A stretch of DNA of 64,000 nt, taken from Fusobacterium ulcerans. GTDB lineage: Bacteria; Fusobacteriota; Fusobacteriia; Fusobacteriales; Fusobacteriaceae. Positions 1-8,628 of the stretch are shown piece by piece; positions within the stretch are counted from its first letter, which is position 1, and every line of letters starts with the position of its first letter. The position numbers were made by a program, and so were the translations under genes. The DNA lies in the NCBI RefSeq assembly GCF_003019675.1, contig NZ_CP028105.1:2124282-2188281 (forward strand), read 5' to 3'. Below the pieces are notes generated by a model that had not been told where the DNA came from, searched no databases, and was given only the letters and a program-made list of their open reading frames with translations.

Positions 1-28
1 ATAATCAGAACTTTTTAAGGAGGAAATT

Positions 29-973
29 ATGAAAATCGTTATTTTAGATGGATATACAGAAAATCCTGGTGATCTCTCTTGGGATATGTTCAAAAAATTG
101 GGGGATATAACAATATATGACAGGACTCCAGAAGAAGAAGTACTGGAAAGAATAGGAGATGCAGAAATTGTAATTACTAATAAAGTTCCTTTTGATAGAG
201 AAAGAATGGAGCAGCTTCCTAATTTAAAGCATATAGCTGTAACAGCAGCAGGATATAATATTATAGACTTAGGAGCAGCAAAGGAATTAGGAATAACAGT
301 AACGAATACTCCTAATTATGGATCGAGCGGTGTAGCACAAATGACTTTTGCTCATATACTTGAAATAACTAATAATGTAGCTCTTCATAGTGATTCAGTA
401 AAAAGAGGAGAATGGGCTAATAATATAGAGTGGTGTTACTGGTACAAACCAATTATCGGATTAAACGGAAAAAGAATAGGGATAATAGGTTATGGAAATA
501 TTGGTAAAGAGGTAGGAAACATAGCAAAGGCTTTTGGAATGGAAGTAGCAGTATATGACAGAAATACTCATTCAGATGTAATTAATTTATCTCTTGATGA
601 AATTTTTAAAACATCAGATATAATTACTCTTCATTGTCCTCTTCTTCCAGAAACTAAAAATCTTATATGCAGAGAAAATATAGAAAAGATGAAAGATGGG
701 GTAATAATAATTAATACATCAAGAGGACCGTTGGTAAATGGAGAAGATCTTGCAGAGGCTGTTAAAAGAGGAAAAGTATATGCAGCTGGAGTAGATGTCT
801 TGAGTGTCGAGCCTCCTGCTTTAAATGACCCAATGACAAGCTGTGAAGGAATAAATGTAACACCTCATATAGCATGGGCAGCTATAGAATCAAGACAAAA
901 TATAATGGATATCTGTTTTGATAATTTAAAATCATATTTAGAAGGAAATCCAAAGAATGTTGTAAATAAGTAA
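29..973 (+). CDS. D-2-hydroxyacid dehydrogenase (NAD-dependent)
   Basis: A 314-residue member of the D-isomer specific 2-hydroxyacid dehydrogenase family, a cytosolic enzyme that interconverts 2-oxoacids and D-2-hydroxyacids with NAD(H). The Rossmann glycine motif GYGNIG lies at residues 154-159. The catalytic Arg-Glu-His set is visible as Arg232 (in NTSRGP), Glu261 (in SVEPP) and His280 (in TPHIAW). Length is normal for the family. The start is fixed by an AAGGAGG just upstream. The sequence is closest in feel to glycerate/hydroxypyruvate reductases (HprA-like), but the substrate cannot be read from sequence. Upstream context is cut off by the window; downstream lies a long palindromic repeat that may end the transcript. 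Confidence 0.9.
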   Translation: MKIVILDGYTENPGDLSWDMFKKLGDITIYDRTPEEEVLERIGDAEIVITNKVPFDRERMEQLPNLKHIAVTAAGYNIIDLGAAKELGITVTNTPNYGSSGVAQMTFAHILEITNNVALHSDSVKRGEWANNIEWCYWYKPIIGLNGKRIGIIGYGNIGKEVGNIAKAFGMEVAVYDRNTHSDVINLSLDEIFKTSDIITLHCPLLPETKNLICRENIEKMKDGVIIINTSRGPLVNGEDLAEAVKRGKVYAAGVDVLSVEPPALNDPMTSCEGINVTPHIAWAAIESRQNIMDICFDNLKSYLEGNPKNVVNK

Positions 974-1183
974 TATAAAAAGAGGATGTGAAGATTAGAT
1001 TAATTTTTGGAAGTTTGGAAATTAGAAAGATTTGTGTAATTAATGAAGTGAGTAAAATGTGAAAAACAGTATGTCTGAACATAGTGAGTTTACTGTTTTT
1101 AGTTTTATGAACAAAATTAATAACAAACCTTTCTACTGGAAAACTTCTAAAATTATATCCTATTTCTATCCTCTTTTATATTA
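972..1183. repeat. Long imperfect palindromic element (MITE-like), copy A
   Basis: About 212 bases forming one large imperfect inverted repeat, beginning TAATATAAAAAGAGGAT and ending ATCCTCTTTTATATTA. The arms (about 95 bases each) match over most of their length when one is reverse-complemented. The centre is a perfect 10-bp hairpin, AAAAACAGTA/TACTGTTTTT, at about 1063-1100. No gene is supported inside it. Parts of the arms recur at 17285-17375 and 30200-30277. It starts inside the stop codon of the upstream dehydrogenase, so it could also terminate transcription. Confidence 0.6.
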
Positions 1184-1185
1184 AA

Positions 1186-1758
1186 TTAATTTTTTTTATT
1201 GTAATCTCTTAATCTTTTATACAGCATAGTTGCTGCTCCCTCTACCAGTCTTTCTTTTATAAAGTCATCTGATACATCTTTGAAATAATTAGTAGCTATC
1301 AATGTAGAAAAACCATGAGCATACATCCAGCAGTCTAGGAAAAGTTTTGTTTTAAACTCTTCATCTAATTTATCAAATCTGCTGTCTTTAGACATCTCAA
1401 CTTTTATTAAGTCTCTAAATTCCCTTACAAGTCCGCTGTATGAACTGTCTTTCAAGAAAATAGTATGGAAAAGCTGTTTTTCCTCTCTTGCAAACATACA
1501 CACACCTATTCCTATATTGAGAAATATATATTCTGTATTAGGTTTTTTTACATATTCCATGAATACATCTTTAGCTTTATTTATCAGATCCTTCTTTAAA
1601 ATATCCAATGAAGTATAAAAACTGTATATTGGAGCTGGAGAGGAATTCAGAGATTTTGCCAGATTTCTAGCAGTGATAGCTTCCAATCCATTCTGCTTGA
1701 ACACCTCAAAGGCTTTTTTAAATATTTGTTCTTTTGTAAATATGGCTTTTTTAGGCAC
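1186..1758 (-). CDS. TetR/AcrR family transcriptional regulator
   Basis: A 190-residue TetR-type repressor. Residues 1-55 form the N-terminal helix-turn-helix (the segment with GLEAITARNLAKSL, then the PIYSFYTS recognition-helix region); the rest is an all-helical ligand-binding domain without a recognisable ligand signature. The start is GTG, placed 6 bases after GGAGGAA. The gene lies 22 bases downstream of the FadL-like porin on the same strand, so the two are probably co-transcribed and the regulator may control its own operon through the repeats upstream of the porin gene. A fatty-acid or other hydrophobic ligand is a guess from this context only. Confidence 0.85.
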   Translation of the reverse strand: MPKKAIFTKEQIFKKAFEVFKQNGLEAITARNLAKSLNSSPAPIYSFYTSLDILKKDLINKAKDVFMEYVKKPNTEYIFLNIGIGVCMFAREEKQLFHTIFLKDSSYSGLVREFRDLIKVEMSKDSRFDKLDEEFKTKLFLDCWMYAHGFSTLIATNYFKDVSDDFIKERLVEGAATMLYKRLRDYNKKN

Positions 1759-1780
1759 TGTATTCCTCCTCCATTCTTAA

Positions 1781-3124
1781 TTAAAATTTCTTAGTAAATC
1801 CTAATCCAACTGCACTTATGCTCTTATCATATTTTTGTTCAACAACTTGTGCTTTACCAGGGTATTTTTCTACATAGTTCCCAGTTTTACCATCATAGAA
1901 GAAATGTGTAACTGTAGCTACCCATTCCATAGTATCATTTGGTTTATATTTCAATCCTGTACCTACCATAATAGAGTTTAAAGCATATTCTATATCATCA
2001 TATGAATTTTTCTTAGCTCCAGTATCAGCATAGTTGACACTTCCTATCCAAGTCCATTTATCAGTTAATTTATACTCTGTTCCAACTGCAATTTCCCAAC
2101 CATTATCATATTCAGGTTCTAAATGTTTTACTCCAAGTCCTTTTAACACAGCACTTTCTTTAGTTTTATCCATTTTAGCATCTTTATTAAAATAGTAGTT
2201 TCCACTTAGAGCCATAGTCCATCTGTCAGTTATCTTGTATGAAGCTCCAGCTGCTAAAATAGCAGGTAAGTCTCTTCTATATTTTGTTCCATCTTTATAT
2301 TCAGGATAAAAATCACTGAATCCTAAATTAAGGCTTTGACCAGGGCCAATGCCTAAAACTATTGGAGTTGGTTTTTCAGTACCAGAGGCTTTAAAATTCA
2401 TTTTGACTCTTGTATCATATCTTAAAGCTAAGTTTAATCTATCAGAAGCCTTATAGTTAAATCCTATCTGTCCTCCAAATCCCCAAGCAGTTCTTTCAGA
2501 ATCTATATCAGCATGAAGTTTTTGAGTAACCCCTGAAGAAGAAGCATCAACATTTAAATCTCCTTTAAGATTTCTCATTCCCAATACAGCTCTTGCAGCT
2601 ATTGACATAGAAAGTTTATCATTAATCATCCATGCTCTTCCTAAAGTATTTTGTACATACATATTAGTTCCTTCAGCAGATGAACCTATATCTTTTGCAC
2701 TTGAAAAACCAAGACTTGTTAAAATATCTGGAACTACAGCTATTCCTGCAACTCCATCTTTATATTCAAGGTCTCCACCTCCACCTAATGCACCAAATGT
2801 CCAGAATATAGCTCTTTCATCTCTTACACTGTATAGTGAAAAGTTTGGAATAGGTTGAAATAAATCAGCTTCATATTTTTTTCCTTTATATTTCATTTCT
2901 TCAGTACCAAATGCAATCTGCATTCCAGCATGGAAATATGTTCCTCTTTCTAGCTGCATAAGTCCAGCAGGGTTGTAGTAAACTGAAACGTTGTTTATCA
3001 TACCGTTTTGTGCTTGGTTACCTAAATATTCAGGGGTATAAGTCTGAATATGGTCAATTGATGCAGCATAAGCTCCTGTTCCTAATACAGCAGTTAGTGC
3101 AAGTATACCTAATTTTTTTCTCAT
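1781..3124 (-). CDS. FadL/TodX (OMPP1) family outer membrane transport protein
   Basis: A 447-residue predicted outer-membrane beta-barrel for hydrophobic substrates such as long-chain fatty acids. The reading frame extends 15 codons further upstream, but the Met at 3124 follows GGGAGGAAAA and begins a good signal peptide (MRKKLG, hydrophobic core, cleavage near GAYA-A). The mature N-terminus has the family NPAG element (VYYNPAGLMQLERG), followed by alternating amphipathic strands rich in Tyr, Trp and Gly, and ends in Phe (KKF) as expected for a barrel protein. It heads a two-gene unit with the TetR regulator. The substrate is not known from sequence. Confidence 0.85.
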   Translation of the reverse strand: MRKKLGILALTAVLGTGAYAASIDHIQTYTPEYLGNQAQNGMINNVSVYYNPAGLMQLERGTYFHAGMQIAFGTEEMKYKGKKYEADLFQPIPNFSLYSVRDERAIFWTFGALGGGGDLEYKDGVAGIAVVPDILTSLGFSSAKDIGSSAEGTNMYVQNTLGRAWMINDKLSMSIAARAVLGMRNLKGDLNVDASSSGVTQKLHADIDSERTAWGFGGQIGFNYKASDRLNLALRYDTRVKMNFKASGTEKPTPIVLGIGPGQSLNLGFSDFYPEYKDGTKYRRDLPAILAAGASYKITDRWTMALSGNYYFNKDAKMDKTKESAVLKGLGVKHLEPEYDNGWEIAVGTEYKLTDKWTWIGSVNYADTGAKKNSYDDIEYALNSIMVGTGLKYKPNDTMEWVATVTHFFYDGKTGNYVEKYPGKAQVVEQKYDKSISAVGLGFTKKF

Positions 3125-3142
3125 TTTTCCTCCCACGAATTT

Positions 3143-3168
3143 TGTAATATAACATATGTAATATAACA
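3143..3168 (-). promoter_or_regulatory. Tandem 12-bp direct repeats upstream of fadL-tetR
   Basis: TGTAATATAACA occurs twice, at 3143-3154 and 3157-3168, with a 14-base period, immediately 5' of the FadL-like gene. A further near-palindrome, TAACACTAGTTAGTTA, lies next to it. The position suits an operator for the co-transcribed TetR protein (inference). The -35/-10 boxes cannot be fixed in this AT-rich stretch. Confidence 0.35.
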
Positions 3169-3186
3169 CTAGTTAGTTAAAATAAA

Positions 3187-3224
3187 ATGAATAAAGCATT
3201 AAAATTTTTTAATGCTTTATTCAT
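3187..3224 (-). terminator. Rho-independent terminator of fbp
   Basis: A 38-base palindrome with two perfect 18-base arms (ATGAATAAAGCATTAAAA and its complement) and a 2-base loop. It overlaps the fbp stop codon and is followed, on the minus strand, by a T-rich run. It separates the gluconeogenic operon from fadL-tetR. Confidence 0.75.
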
Positions 3225-5181
3225 CATTACTCTTTATTATTCCTTTTCTGTAGGCATTCAGTAGCTTTTTTAAATCATTAATCTGATTTTGCAGCTCCTT
3301 ACCTATATCTGTATCTTTAACTCTTATTCTATTCTGACTAGTGTTTACTATACGGCTGGAAGAGATTATATCTTTTCCTTCCTTTATAGCTTTTTCTGTA
3401 GATTCAAAAGGTGCATGAGAAACTAATTTTAATCCATATGAATTATAAATTAGAGTATATCCTGCAATACCTGTTTCAGGTTGGTATGCTCTTGAAAAAC
3501 CACCATCAATGATGTATAATTTTCCATTTGCTTTTATAGGAGATTCACCTTTTTTTACTTTTACAGGAACATGTCCATTTACTATGTGAGATATTTTAGG
3601 ATTCAAGTCAAATTCTTCCAGCAACATATCACAAGTTGTTTCTTCATTATAGAAAGTATAATAGTGATTTTTCTTTTCAGTATGAGTAGCTTTATCTTCT
3701 ACAAAATATCTTTCAAAGGTTTTCATAGAATCTTTACCAAACATAGGAGAATCTTTACCACACCACATATACCATACATAGTCGCAATTTAATTTTTCTT
3801 TAGCACTGTTGGCTCTGTTGAAATATGCTTCTCTGCATATTTTTTCAGCAAGATCCAAATATTTTCTTCCTTTGACTTTCTGACCTCTTACATATACATC
3901 CTTTAATTTTCCATCTTCAGTCAGTGGGATACATCCATGATAAAGAAGATTGGAATTACATCTTAAATAGATGCTTCCTTTAGCAAAAAGGAATCTGATA
4001 TGTCTTTGTAATCTTTCACTTCTCAAGAAAGCAAGTCTAAGATTTTCCATAATTTCACTTTCTTCAGGAGTTAGTTTTAAAGGATTATTAATATCAACTG
4101 TTGGGAAATTTTTATCTCTTAACTCATATTCTACTCCATCAATTGTTACAATACCTCTTTCAAAATCAGTTTTTCTGAACATATTTCTATGATCCATATC
4201 AAATTCTGGATTTCTTTCAATTACATTTCCCTCTATTTTCATCTGTATAATAGTGATGGCTTTATGTATTTGAGCTTTTAGAGGAGTAGTTTTATTTGTT
4301 TTGATTTTAAAATGTTCACAAGGATCATTTGCATATTTTTCCATAGCAAAAGCTGCAAGAGGAAGAAGGTTTATTCCATAGCCATCTTCTAAGATATCAT
4401 TATTTCCATATCTTGCACATATCCTTATGACATTGGCAATACAGGCTTTACTTCCAAGCCCTGCACCCATCCAAAGAATGTCATGGTTTCCCCATTGAAT
4501 ATCCACATTATGATAATCTATAAGAGTATCCATTATAAGATGAGGACTAGGTCCTCTGTCATAGATATCTCCAACTATATGGAGTCTGTCTATTATCAGT
4601 CTTTGAATCAGATTAGAAATAGCTATTACGAAATCTTTAGCTCTTCCTATTGAAATGATAGTATCAATGATATTAGCTATGTACTCTCTTTTATTTCTGA
4701 GTTCTTTTCTTTCATATATTATTTCTTGAATGATATATGAAAAATCTTTTGGCATAGCTTTTCTTACTTTTGAACTTGTATATTTAGAAGATACAACACT
4801 GCACACTTCAATTAAACGGTATATGATAGTCTTATACCATTTATCCATATTTTTAAGTTCTTTTCCAAGAAATTCTATCTTTTCTTTAGGATAATATATA
4901 ACAGTAGCCAGTTCTTTTTTTTCAAAGGTGTTCAGGTCATCCCCAAACACCTCATCTATTTTTTGTCTTACTGCACCAGAACCATTTTTTAGCACATGGT
5001 TAAAAGCTTCATATTCTCCATGAATATCTGTAAGAAAATGTTCTGTTCCCTTAGGCAGATTCATTATTGCTTGAAGATTGATTATTTCAGTAGCAGTTTC
5101 TCCAATGTTTTTAAATTTAGTAGAAAGAAGAGTCAAATATTTTTTTTCTTGTTCAGCTATTTCTTTTTCTAATCCACTCAT
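3217..5181 (-). CDS. fbp: Class III fructose-1,6-bisphosphatase
   Basis: A 654-residue enzyme of the class III FBPase family known from Firmicutes, which hydrolyses fructose 1,6-bisphosphate in gluconeogenesis. Calcineurin-like metal motifs are present in order: DIH at 52-54, GDIYDRG at 204-210, GNHD at 231-234 and NGHVPV near the C-terminal third. Length is normal for the class. It lies about 30 bases downstream of ppdK, on the same strand and behind the CcpN-like regulator. The three genes therefore read as one unit that pushes carbon from pyruvate toward sugars and glycogen. Confidence 0.95.
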   Translation of the reverse strand: MSGLEKEIAEQEKKYLTLLSTKFKNIGETATEIINLQAIMNLPKGTEHFLTDIHGEYEAFNHVLKNGSGAVRQKIDEVFGDDLNTFEKKELATVIYYPKEKIEFLGKELKNMDKWYKTIIYRLIEVCSVVSSKYTSSKVRKAMPKDFSYIIQEIIYERKELRNKREYIANIIDTIISIGRAKDFVIAISNLIQRLIIDRLHIVGDIYDRGPSPHLIMDTLIDYHNVDIQWGNHDILWMGAGLGSKACIANVIRICARYGNNDILEDGYGINLLPLAAFAMEKYANDPCEHFKIKTNKTTPLKAQIHKAITIIQMKIEGNVIERNPEFDMDHRNMFRKTDFERGIVTIDGVEYELRDKNFPTVDINNPLKLTPEESEIMENLRLAFLRSERLQRHIRFLFAKGSIYLRCNSNLLYHGCIPLTEDGKLKDVYVRGQKVKGRKYLDLAEKICREAYFNRANSAKEKLNCDYVWYMWCGKDSPMFGKDSMKTFERYFVEDKATHTEKKNHYYTFYNEETTCDMLLEEFDLNPKISHIVNGHVPVKVKKGESPIKANGKLYIIDGGFSRAYQPETGIAGYTLIYNSYGLKLVSHAPFESTEKAIKEGKDIISSSRIVNTSQNRIRVKDTDIGKELQNQINDLKKLLNAYRKGIIKSNDE

Positions 5182-5209
5182 ATGTTATCCCCTTTACTGA
5201 ATAAATTTT

Positions 5210-7801
5210 CTATTTTTTGTTTTTGATGTAGCTTTGAGCAGCAGCAACAATAGCTACCAGTACTCTAAATGGAGAACAACTTACATAGTCAAGACCAGTT
5301 TCTTCAAAGAAGTTAATACTCTTAGGATCTCCACCATGCTCTCCACATATACCAATTTCAAGCTCAGGATTTGCTTTTTTACCTAAGTCAACACCAAGTT
5401 TAACAAGTTTTCCAACTCCTCTTACATCTATAGATGCGAATGGTTCAAGTTTGAAAATTCCATGCTCATGATATTCATCCATGAATTTAACAGAGTCGTC
5501 TCTAGAAAGTCCCATTGTAGTTTGAGTAAGGTCATTAGTTCCAAATGAGAAGAATTCAGCTTCACCAGCTATTTCATCTGCAAGAAGACAAGCTCTTGGA
5601 GTTTCCATCATTGTTCCTATTTTATATTCTACTTTCATTCCTTGCTCTTCAAAAACTTTATCTATTTCAGTTTTGATATTTCCTTTGATAAATTTAAGCT
5701 CTCCAACACCAATGATAAGAGGAATCATAATTTCAGGTTTAACTTTTATTCCTTCTCTTTCACATTGAATAGCAGCTTCAATTATTGCTCTAGCCTGAGT
5801 ATTATAGATTTCAGGATAAGTAACAGCAAGTCTGCATCCTCTGTGTCCTAACATTGGGTTTTCATCTTTCATATTTCTTATTCTTCTCTCAATTTCTATT
5901 AGAGGAAGATTTAATATCTCAGCCATTTTTTCTTTATCTTTTGGTTCTTTTGGTAAAAATTCATGTAGAGGTGGATCAAGAAGTCTAACTATTACTATTT
6001 CATCTCCAACTATTTTGAAAATGTTATAGAAGTCTTCTCTTTGCATTTCAAGCATTTTTTTCAAAGCCTCTGCTCTTTCTTCAGGATTCTCACTCATGAT
6101 CATTCCTCTGATAGTCCAGATCTTATCTTTTTGGAAAAACATATGCTCAGTTCTGCAAAGTCCAATTCCCTCTGCTCCAAATCCTTTTCCTAGGAAAGCA
6201 TCAGCAGGAGTATCAGCATTCATTCTTACACCCATTCTTTTTATTTCTTTACACCAAGAAACAAATTCTTTAAGGTTATCATCAAATTGTGGTTCAGTAA
6301 GTTTTACTTTACCTAAGAAAATTTCACCAGTGTATCCACTTATAGAGATGAAATCTCCCTCTTTAACTGTGTATCCACCAATATACATTTCTCTTTTTAT
6401 ATCATTAATTTGAATTTCTCCACATCCAGTAACACAGCATTTACCCATTCCTCTTGCAACAACTGCTCCGTGAGATGTAGCTCCACCTTTTACAGTTACA
6501 ATTCCTTGTGCAAGACTGATACCTTTGATATCCTCAGGAGAAGTTTCTTCTCTTACAAGGATAGAAAGTGCTCTAGTTTCAACTCTTTCAGAAGCGAACA
6601 TTACTCTTCCTATCGCCACTCCAGCAGATCCAGGAAGTCCTTTTCCAAGAAGTACAGCAGTTTTAGTAGCTTCTGGGTCAAAGTTTCCATGTAATAATTG
6701 AGGAAGTACACTAGGGTCAACTTTCATTATAGCTTCTTCTTTAGTAACGATTCCTTCATTAACCATATCAACAGCAATTTTTACAGCTGCATAAGGACTT
6801 CTTTTACCATTTCTTGTTTGAAGAAGATATAGTTTACCATTTTCAATAGTGAATTCAATATCCTGCATATCTTTGTTATGATCTTCAAGAACTTTAGCAA
6901 GTTTGATGAATTGATAATATATTTCAGGAAGCTGCTCTTTTAATTTAGATATAGGTTCAGGAGTTCTTATACCAGCAACAATATCTTCTCCCTGAGCCTT
7001 TAATAGATATTCTCCAAATACTTCTTTGTCACCATTAGAAGGGTTTCTAGAGAAAGCAACACCAGTACCTGATATTTCATTAAGGTTACCAAATACCATT
7101 TCTTGAATTACAACAGCAGTACCCATAGAATCATCTATTCCGTTTATTCTTCTGTAAAGGATAGCTCTGTCATTTTCCCAAGAGTTAAATATAGCATTTA
7201 CAGCCATAAATAATTGTTCTTTTGGAGATTCAGGGAAATCTTTTCCAGTTTCTTTTTTGTATAACTCTTTAGATGCTTTGATTACCATTTTATATGTTTC
7301 TATTTTATCTTCATCTTTTCTTTCAGCAAAAAGCTGTTCTTTTAATTTAAAGAAATGTTCTTTTTCTATTCCCATTACTATGTCAGAGAACATTTGAATA
7401 AATCTACTATATAATTCATAAACAAAAACTTTATCTTTGAATATAGCTATCATTTTTTCAGTTGTATTATCATTCATTCCAAGGTTTAATATAGTGTCCA
7501 TCATACCAGGCATCGAAACAGGTGCTCCTGATCTAACAGATACTAATAGAGGATTTTCACCTTCAAATCTCTTTCCAGTTACTTCTTGTAAATATTCTAA
7601 TTTTTCTAGAATTTCACTTTCCAGCTCTTTTGTAATTTTCTTCCCATCTTTAAAAAATTCTTTACATGCAGTAGTAGAGATAATAATACCTTCTGGTATA
7701 GGAAGACCTATTTTTTTCATTTCAGAAAGGTTACCACCTTTTCCTCCTAATATGTTTATTAAATCCTTACCACCTTCGTTAAATGCATAAACTTTTTTCA
7801 T
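5210..7801 (-). CDS. ppdK: Pyruvate, phosphate dikinase
   Basis: An 863-residue, full-length PPDK, which interconverts pyruvate + ATP + Pi and PEP + AMP + PPi. The N-terminal nucleotide-binding domain begins with the GGKGGNLSEM element. The swivelling phosphohistidine domain has GGATSHGA, with catalytic His444 and the adjacent regulatory Thr442. The C-terminal PEP/pyruvate barrel ends with SCSPFRV, whose Cys842 is the usual acid/base residue. An AAGGAGG precedes the ATG. It sits between a CcpN-like regulator and fbp. The usual bifunctional PPDK regulatory kinase (DUF299/YqfL type) is not in this window. Confidence 0.97.
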   Translation of the reverse strand: MKKVYAFNEGGKDLINILGGKGGNLSEMKKIGLPIPEGIIISTTACKEFFKDGKKITKELESEILEKLEYLQEVTGKRFEGENPLLVSVRSGAPVSMPGMMDTILNLGMNDNTTEKMIAIFKDKVFVYELYSRFIQMFSDIVMGIEKEHFFKLKEQLFAERKDEDKIETYKMVIKASKELYKKETGKDFPESPKEQLFMAVNAIFNSWENDRAILYRRINGIDDSMGTAVVIQEMVFGNLNEISGTGVAFSRNPSNGDKEVFGEYLLKAQGEDIVAGIRTPEPISKLKEQLPEIYYQFIKLAKVLEDHNKDMQDIEFTIENGKLYLLQTRNGKRSPYAAVKIAVDMVNEGIVTKEEAIMKVDPSVLPQLLHGNFDPEATKTAVLLGKGLPGSAGVAIGRVMFASERVETRALSILVREETSPEDIKGISLAQGIVTVKGGATSHGAVVARGMGKCCVTGCGEIQINDIKREMYIGGYTVKEGDFISISGYTGEIFLGKVKLTEPQFDDNLKEFVSWCKEIKRMGVRMNADTPADAFLGKGFGAEGIGLCRTEHMFFQKDKIWTIRGMIMSENPEERAEALKKMLEMQREDFYNIFKIVGDEIVIVRLLDPPLHEFLPKEPKDKEKMAEILNLPLIEIERRIRNMKDENPMLGHRGCRLAVTYPEIYNTQARAIIEAAIQCEREGIKVKPEIMIPLIIGVGELKFIKGNIKTEIDKVFEEQGMKVEYKIGTMMETPRACLLADEIAGEAEFFSFGTNDLTQTTMGLSRDDSVKFMDEYHEHGIFKLEPFASIDVRGVGKLVKLGVDLGKKANPELEIGICGEHGGDPKSINFFEETGLDYVSCSPFRVLVAIVAAAQSYIKNKK

Positions 7802-7810
7802 TTTTCCTCC

Positions 7811-8416
7811 TTAATTCTTAGATAAAGTTTCCATGAATAATTTTGCTATATTAGTTTTTGTCAAACGTCCCACTGTGTGATAGATTTTTTTCCCGCCTTT
7901 TTCTTCAATTCTTACTACAGGTAGAGAATCTATCTGATGTTTAATGAGTTTTTTTACACTTTCAAGAATAGTTTCATCTTCTTCAGCATAAATTATATTT
8001 GGCATCCTAGTCATTATAATATTTATTGGAATTTTTTCTATATCAGTTCTTCCAATAGCTATTTTTAAAAGGTCTTTTCTCGAGACAACTCCTACCAGTG
8101 AACCTTGATCAGTTATGAAAATAGTTCCTACATCCTTAGAGAATATATTAAGTATAGTTTCATAAACTGAAAGATTAGTGTCTACAGTTATAGAAGGTCC
8201 CATAATATCTTTTACTTTTTCAGAATCTTTTTTTTCAATATAGCTGTATCCAATTTTAGGTTTGGATTCCAATATTTTCATTCCTGTCAGTATTGAAAAA
8301 TCAGTTCTTAAAGCTGATCTTGTAAGATATAGCCTTTCCCCAATTTCTTTTCCAGTAATTGGTTGATATTTTTTTACAATATCTATAATTTCTTTCTGTC
8401 TTTCCGTTAGTGTCAA
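7811..8416 (-). CDS. CcpN-like transcriptional regulator (HTH plus two CBS domains)
   Basis: A 201-residue protein with an N-terminal winged helix (residues 1-60: TLTERQKEIIDIVKK, then GKEIGERLYLTRSALRTD) followed by two CBS domains (about 68-125 and 132-195). This is the layout of Bacillus CcpN/YqzB, a repressor of gluconeogenic genes that senses adenine nucleotides. The start appears to be TTG, 9 bases after AGGAGG. The next gene, 10 bases downstream, is ppdK, followed by fbp, so control of gluconeogenesis is a reasonable role (inference). Two matching palindromes upstream may be its operators. Confidence 0.85.
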   Translation of the reverse strand: MTLTERQKEIIDIVKKYQPITGKEIGERLYLTRSALRTDFSILTGMKILESKPKIGYSYIEKKDSEKVKDIMGPSITVDTNLSVYETILNIFSKDVGTIFITDQGSLVGVVSRKDLLKIAIGRTDIEKIPINIIMTRMPNIIYAEEDETILESVKKLIKHQIDSLPVVRIEEKGGKKIYHTVGRLTKTNIAKLFMETLSKN

Positions 8417-8435
8417 ATTTTTTTCCTCCTTTTAT

Positions 8436-8538
8436 ATAGTGTTCACTATTTAAAAGTGTAGTTGTTATTAATTGTTGTTAATATTATATTTACCACAGTT
8501 TTTAAAATATTTCAACTCTTTTTTATTGTGCACACTAA
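8436..8538 (-). promoter_or_regulatory. Paired palindromes TWGTGNNCACTA, candidate operators of the CcpN-like operon
   Basis: ATAGTGTTCACTAT (8436-8449, perfect 14-bp palindrome) and ATTGTGCACACTAA (8525-8538) share the pattern TWGTG-NN-CACTA. They flank the AT-rich promoter zone of the regulator-ppdK-fbp unit, 89 bases apart. The first lies just upstream of the ribosome binding site. Binding by the CcpN-like protein is inferred; the motif differs from the Bacillus CcpN site as I recall it. Confidence 0.4.
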
Positions 8539-8560
8539 AAAAAATACAAAAAATAAAAAA

Positions 8561-8597
8561 ACAGAAAGGGATATGACATTGTCAAAACCTCTCTGTT
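8561..8597 (-). terminator. Terminator of the lpxK-yfcE operon
   Basis: On the minus strand ACAGAGAGG pairs with CCTTTCTGT (one mismatch) and is followed by a long T run. It lies just after the phosphodiesterase gene. A second small inverted repeat, GTTAAAT-CTT-ATTTAAC, lies at 8606-8622. Confidence 0.65.
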
Positions 8598-8628
8598 GTA
8601 TACTCTGTTAAATCTTATTTAACAAAAA

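Noticed and set aside
882-1082. Minus-strand ORF of 66 codons overlapping the end of the dehydrogenase
   Set aside because: It is a shadow of the dehydrogenase gene and the palindromic repeat, with no ribosome binding site and low-complexity composition.
6096-6694. Plus-strand ORFs of about 100 codons opposite ppdK
   Set aside because: They are antisense to a clearly coding, full-length PPDK, with no plausible protein features.
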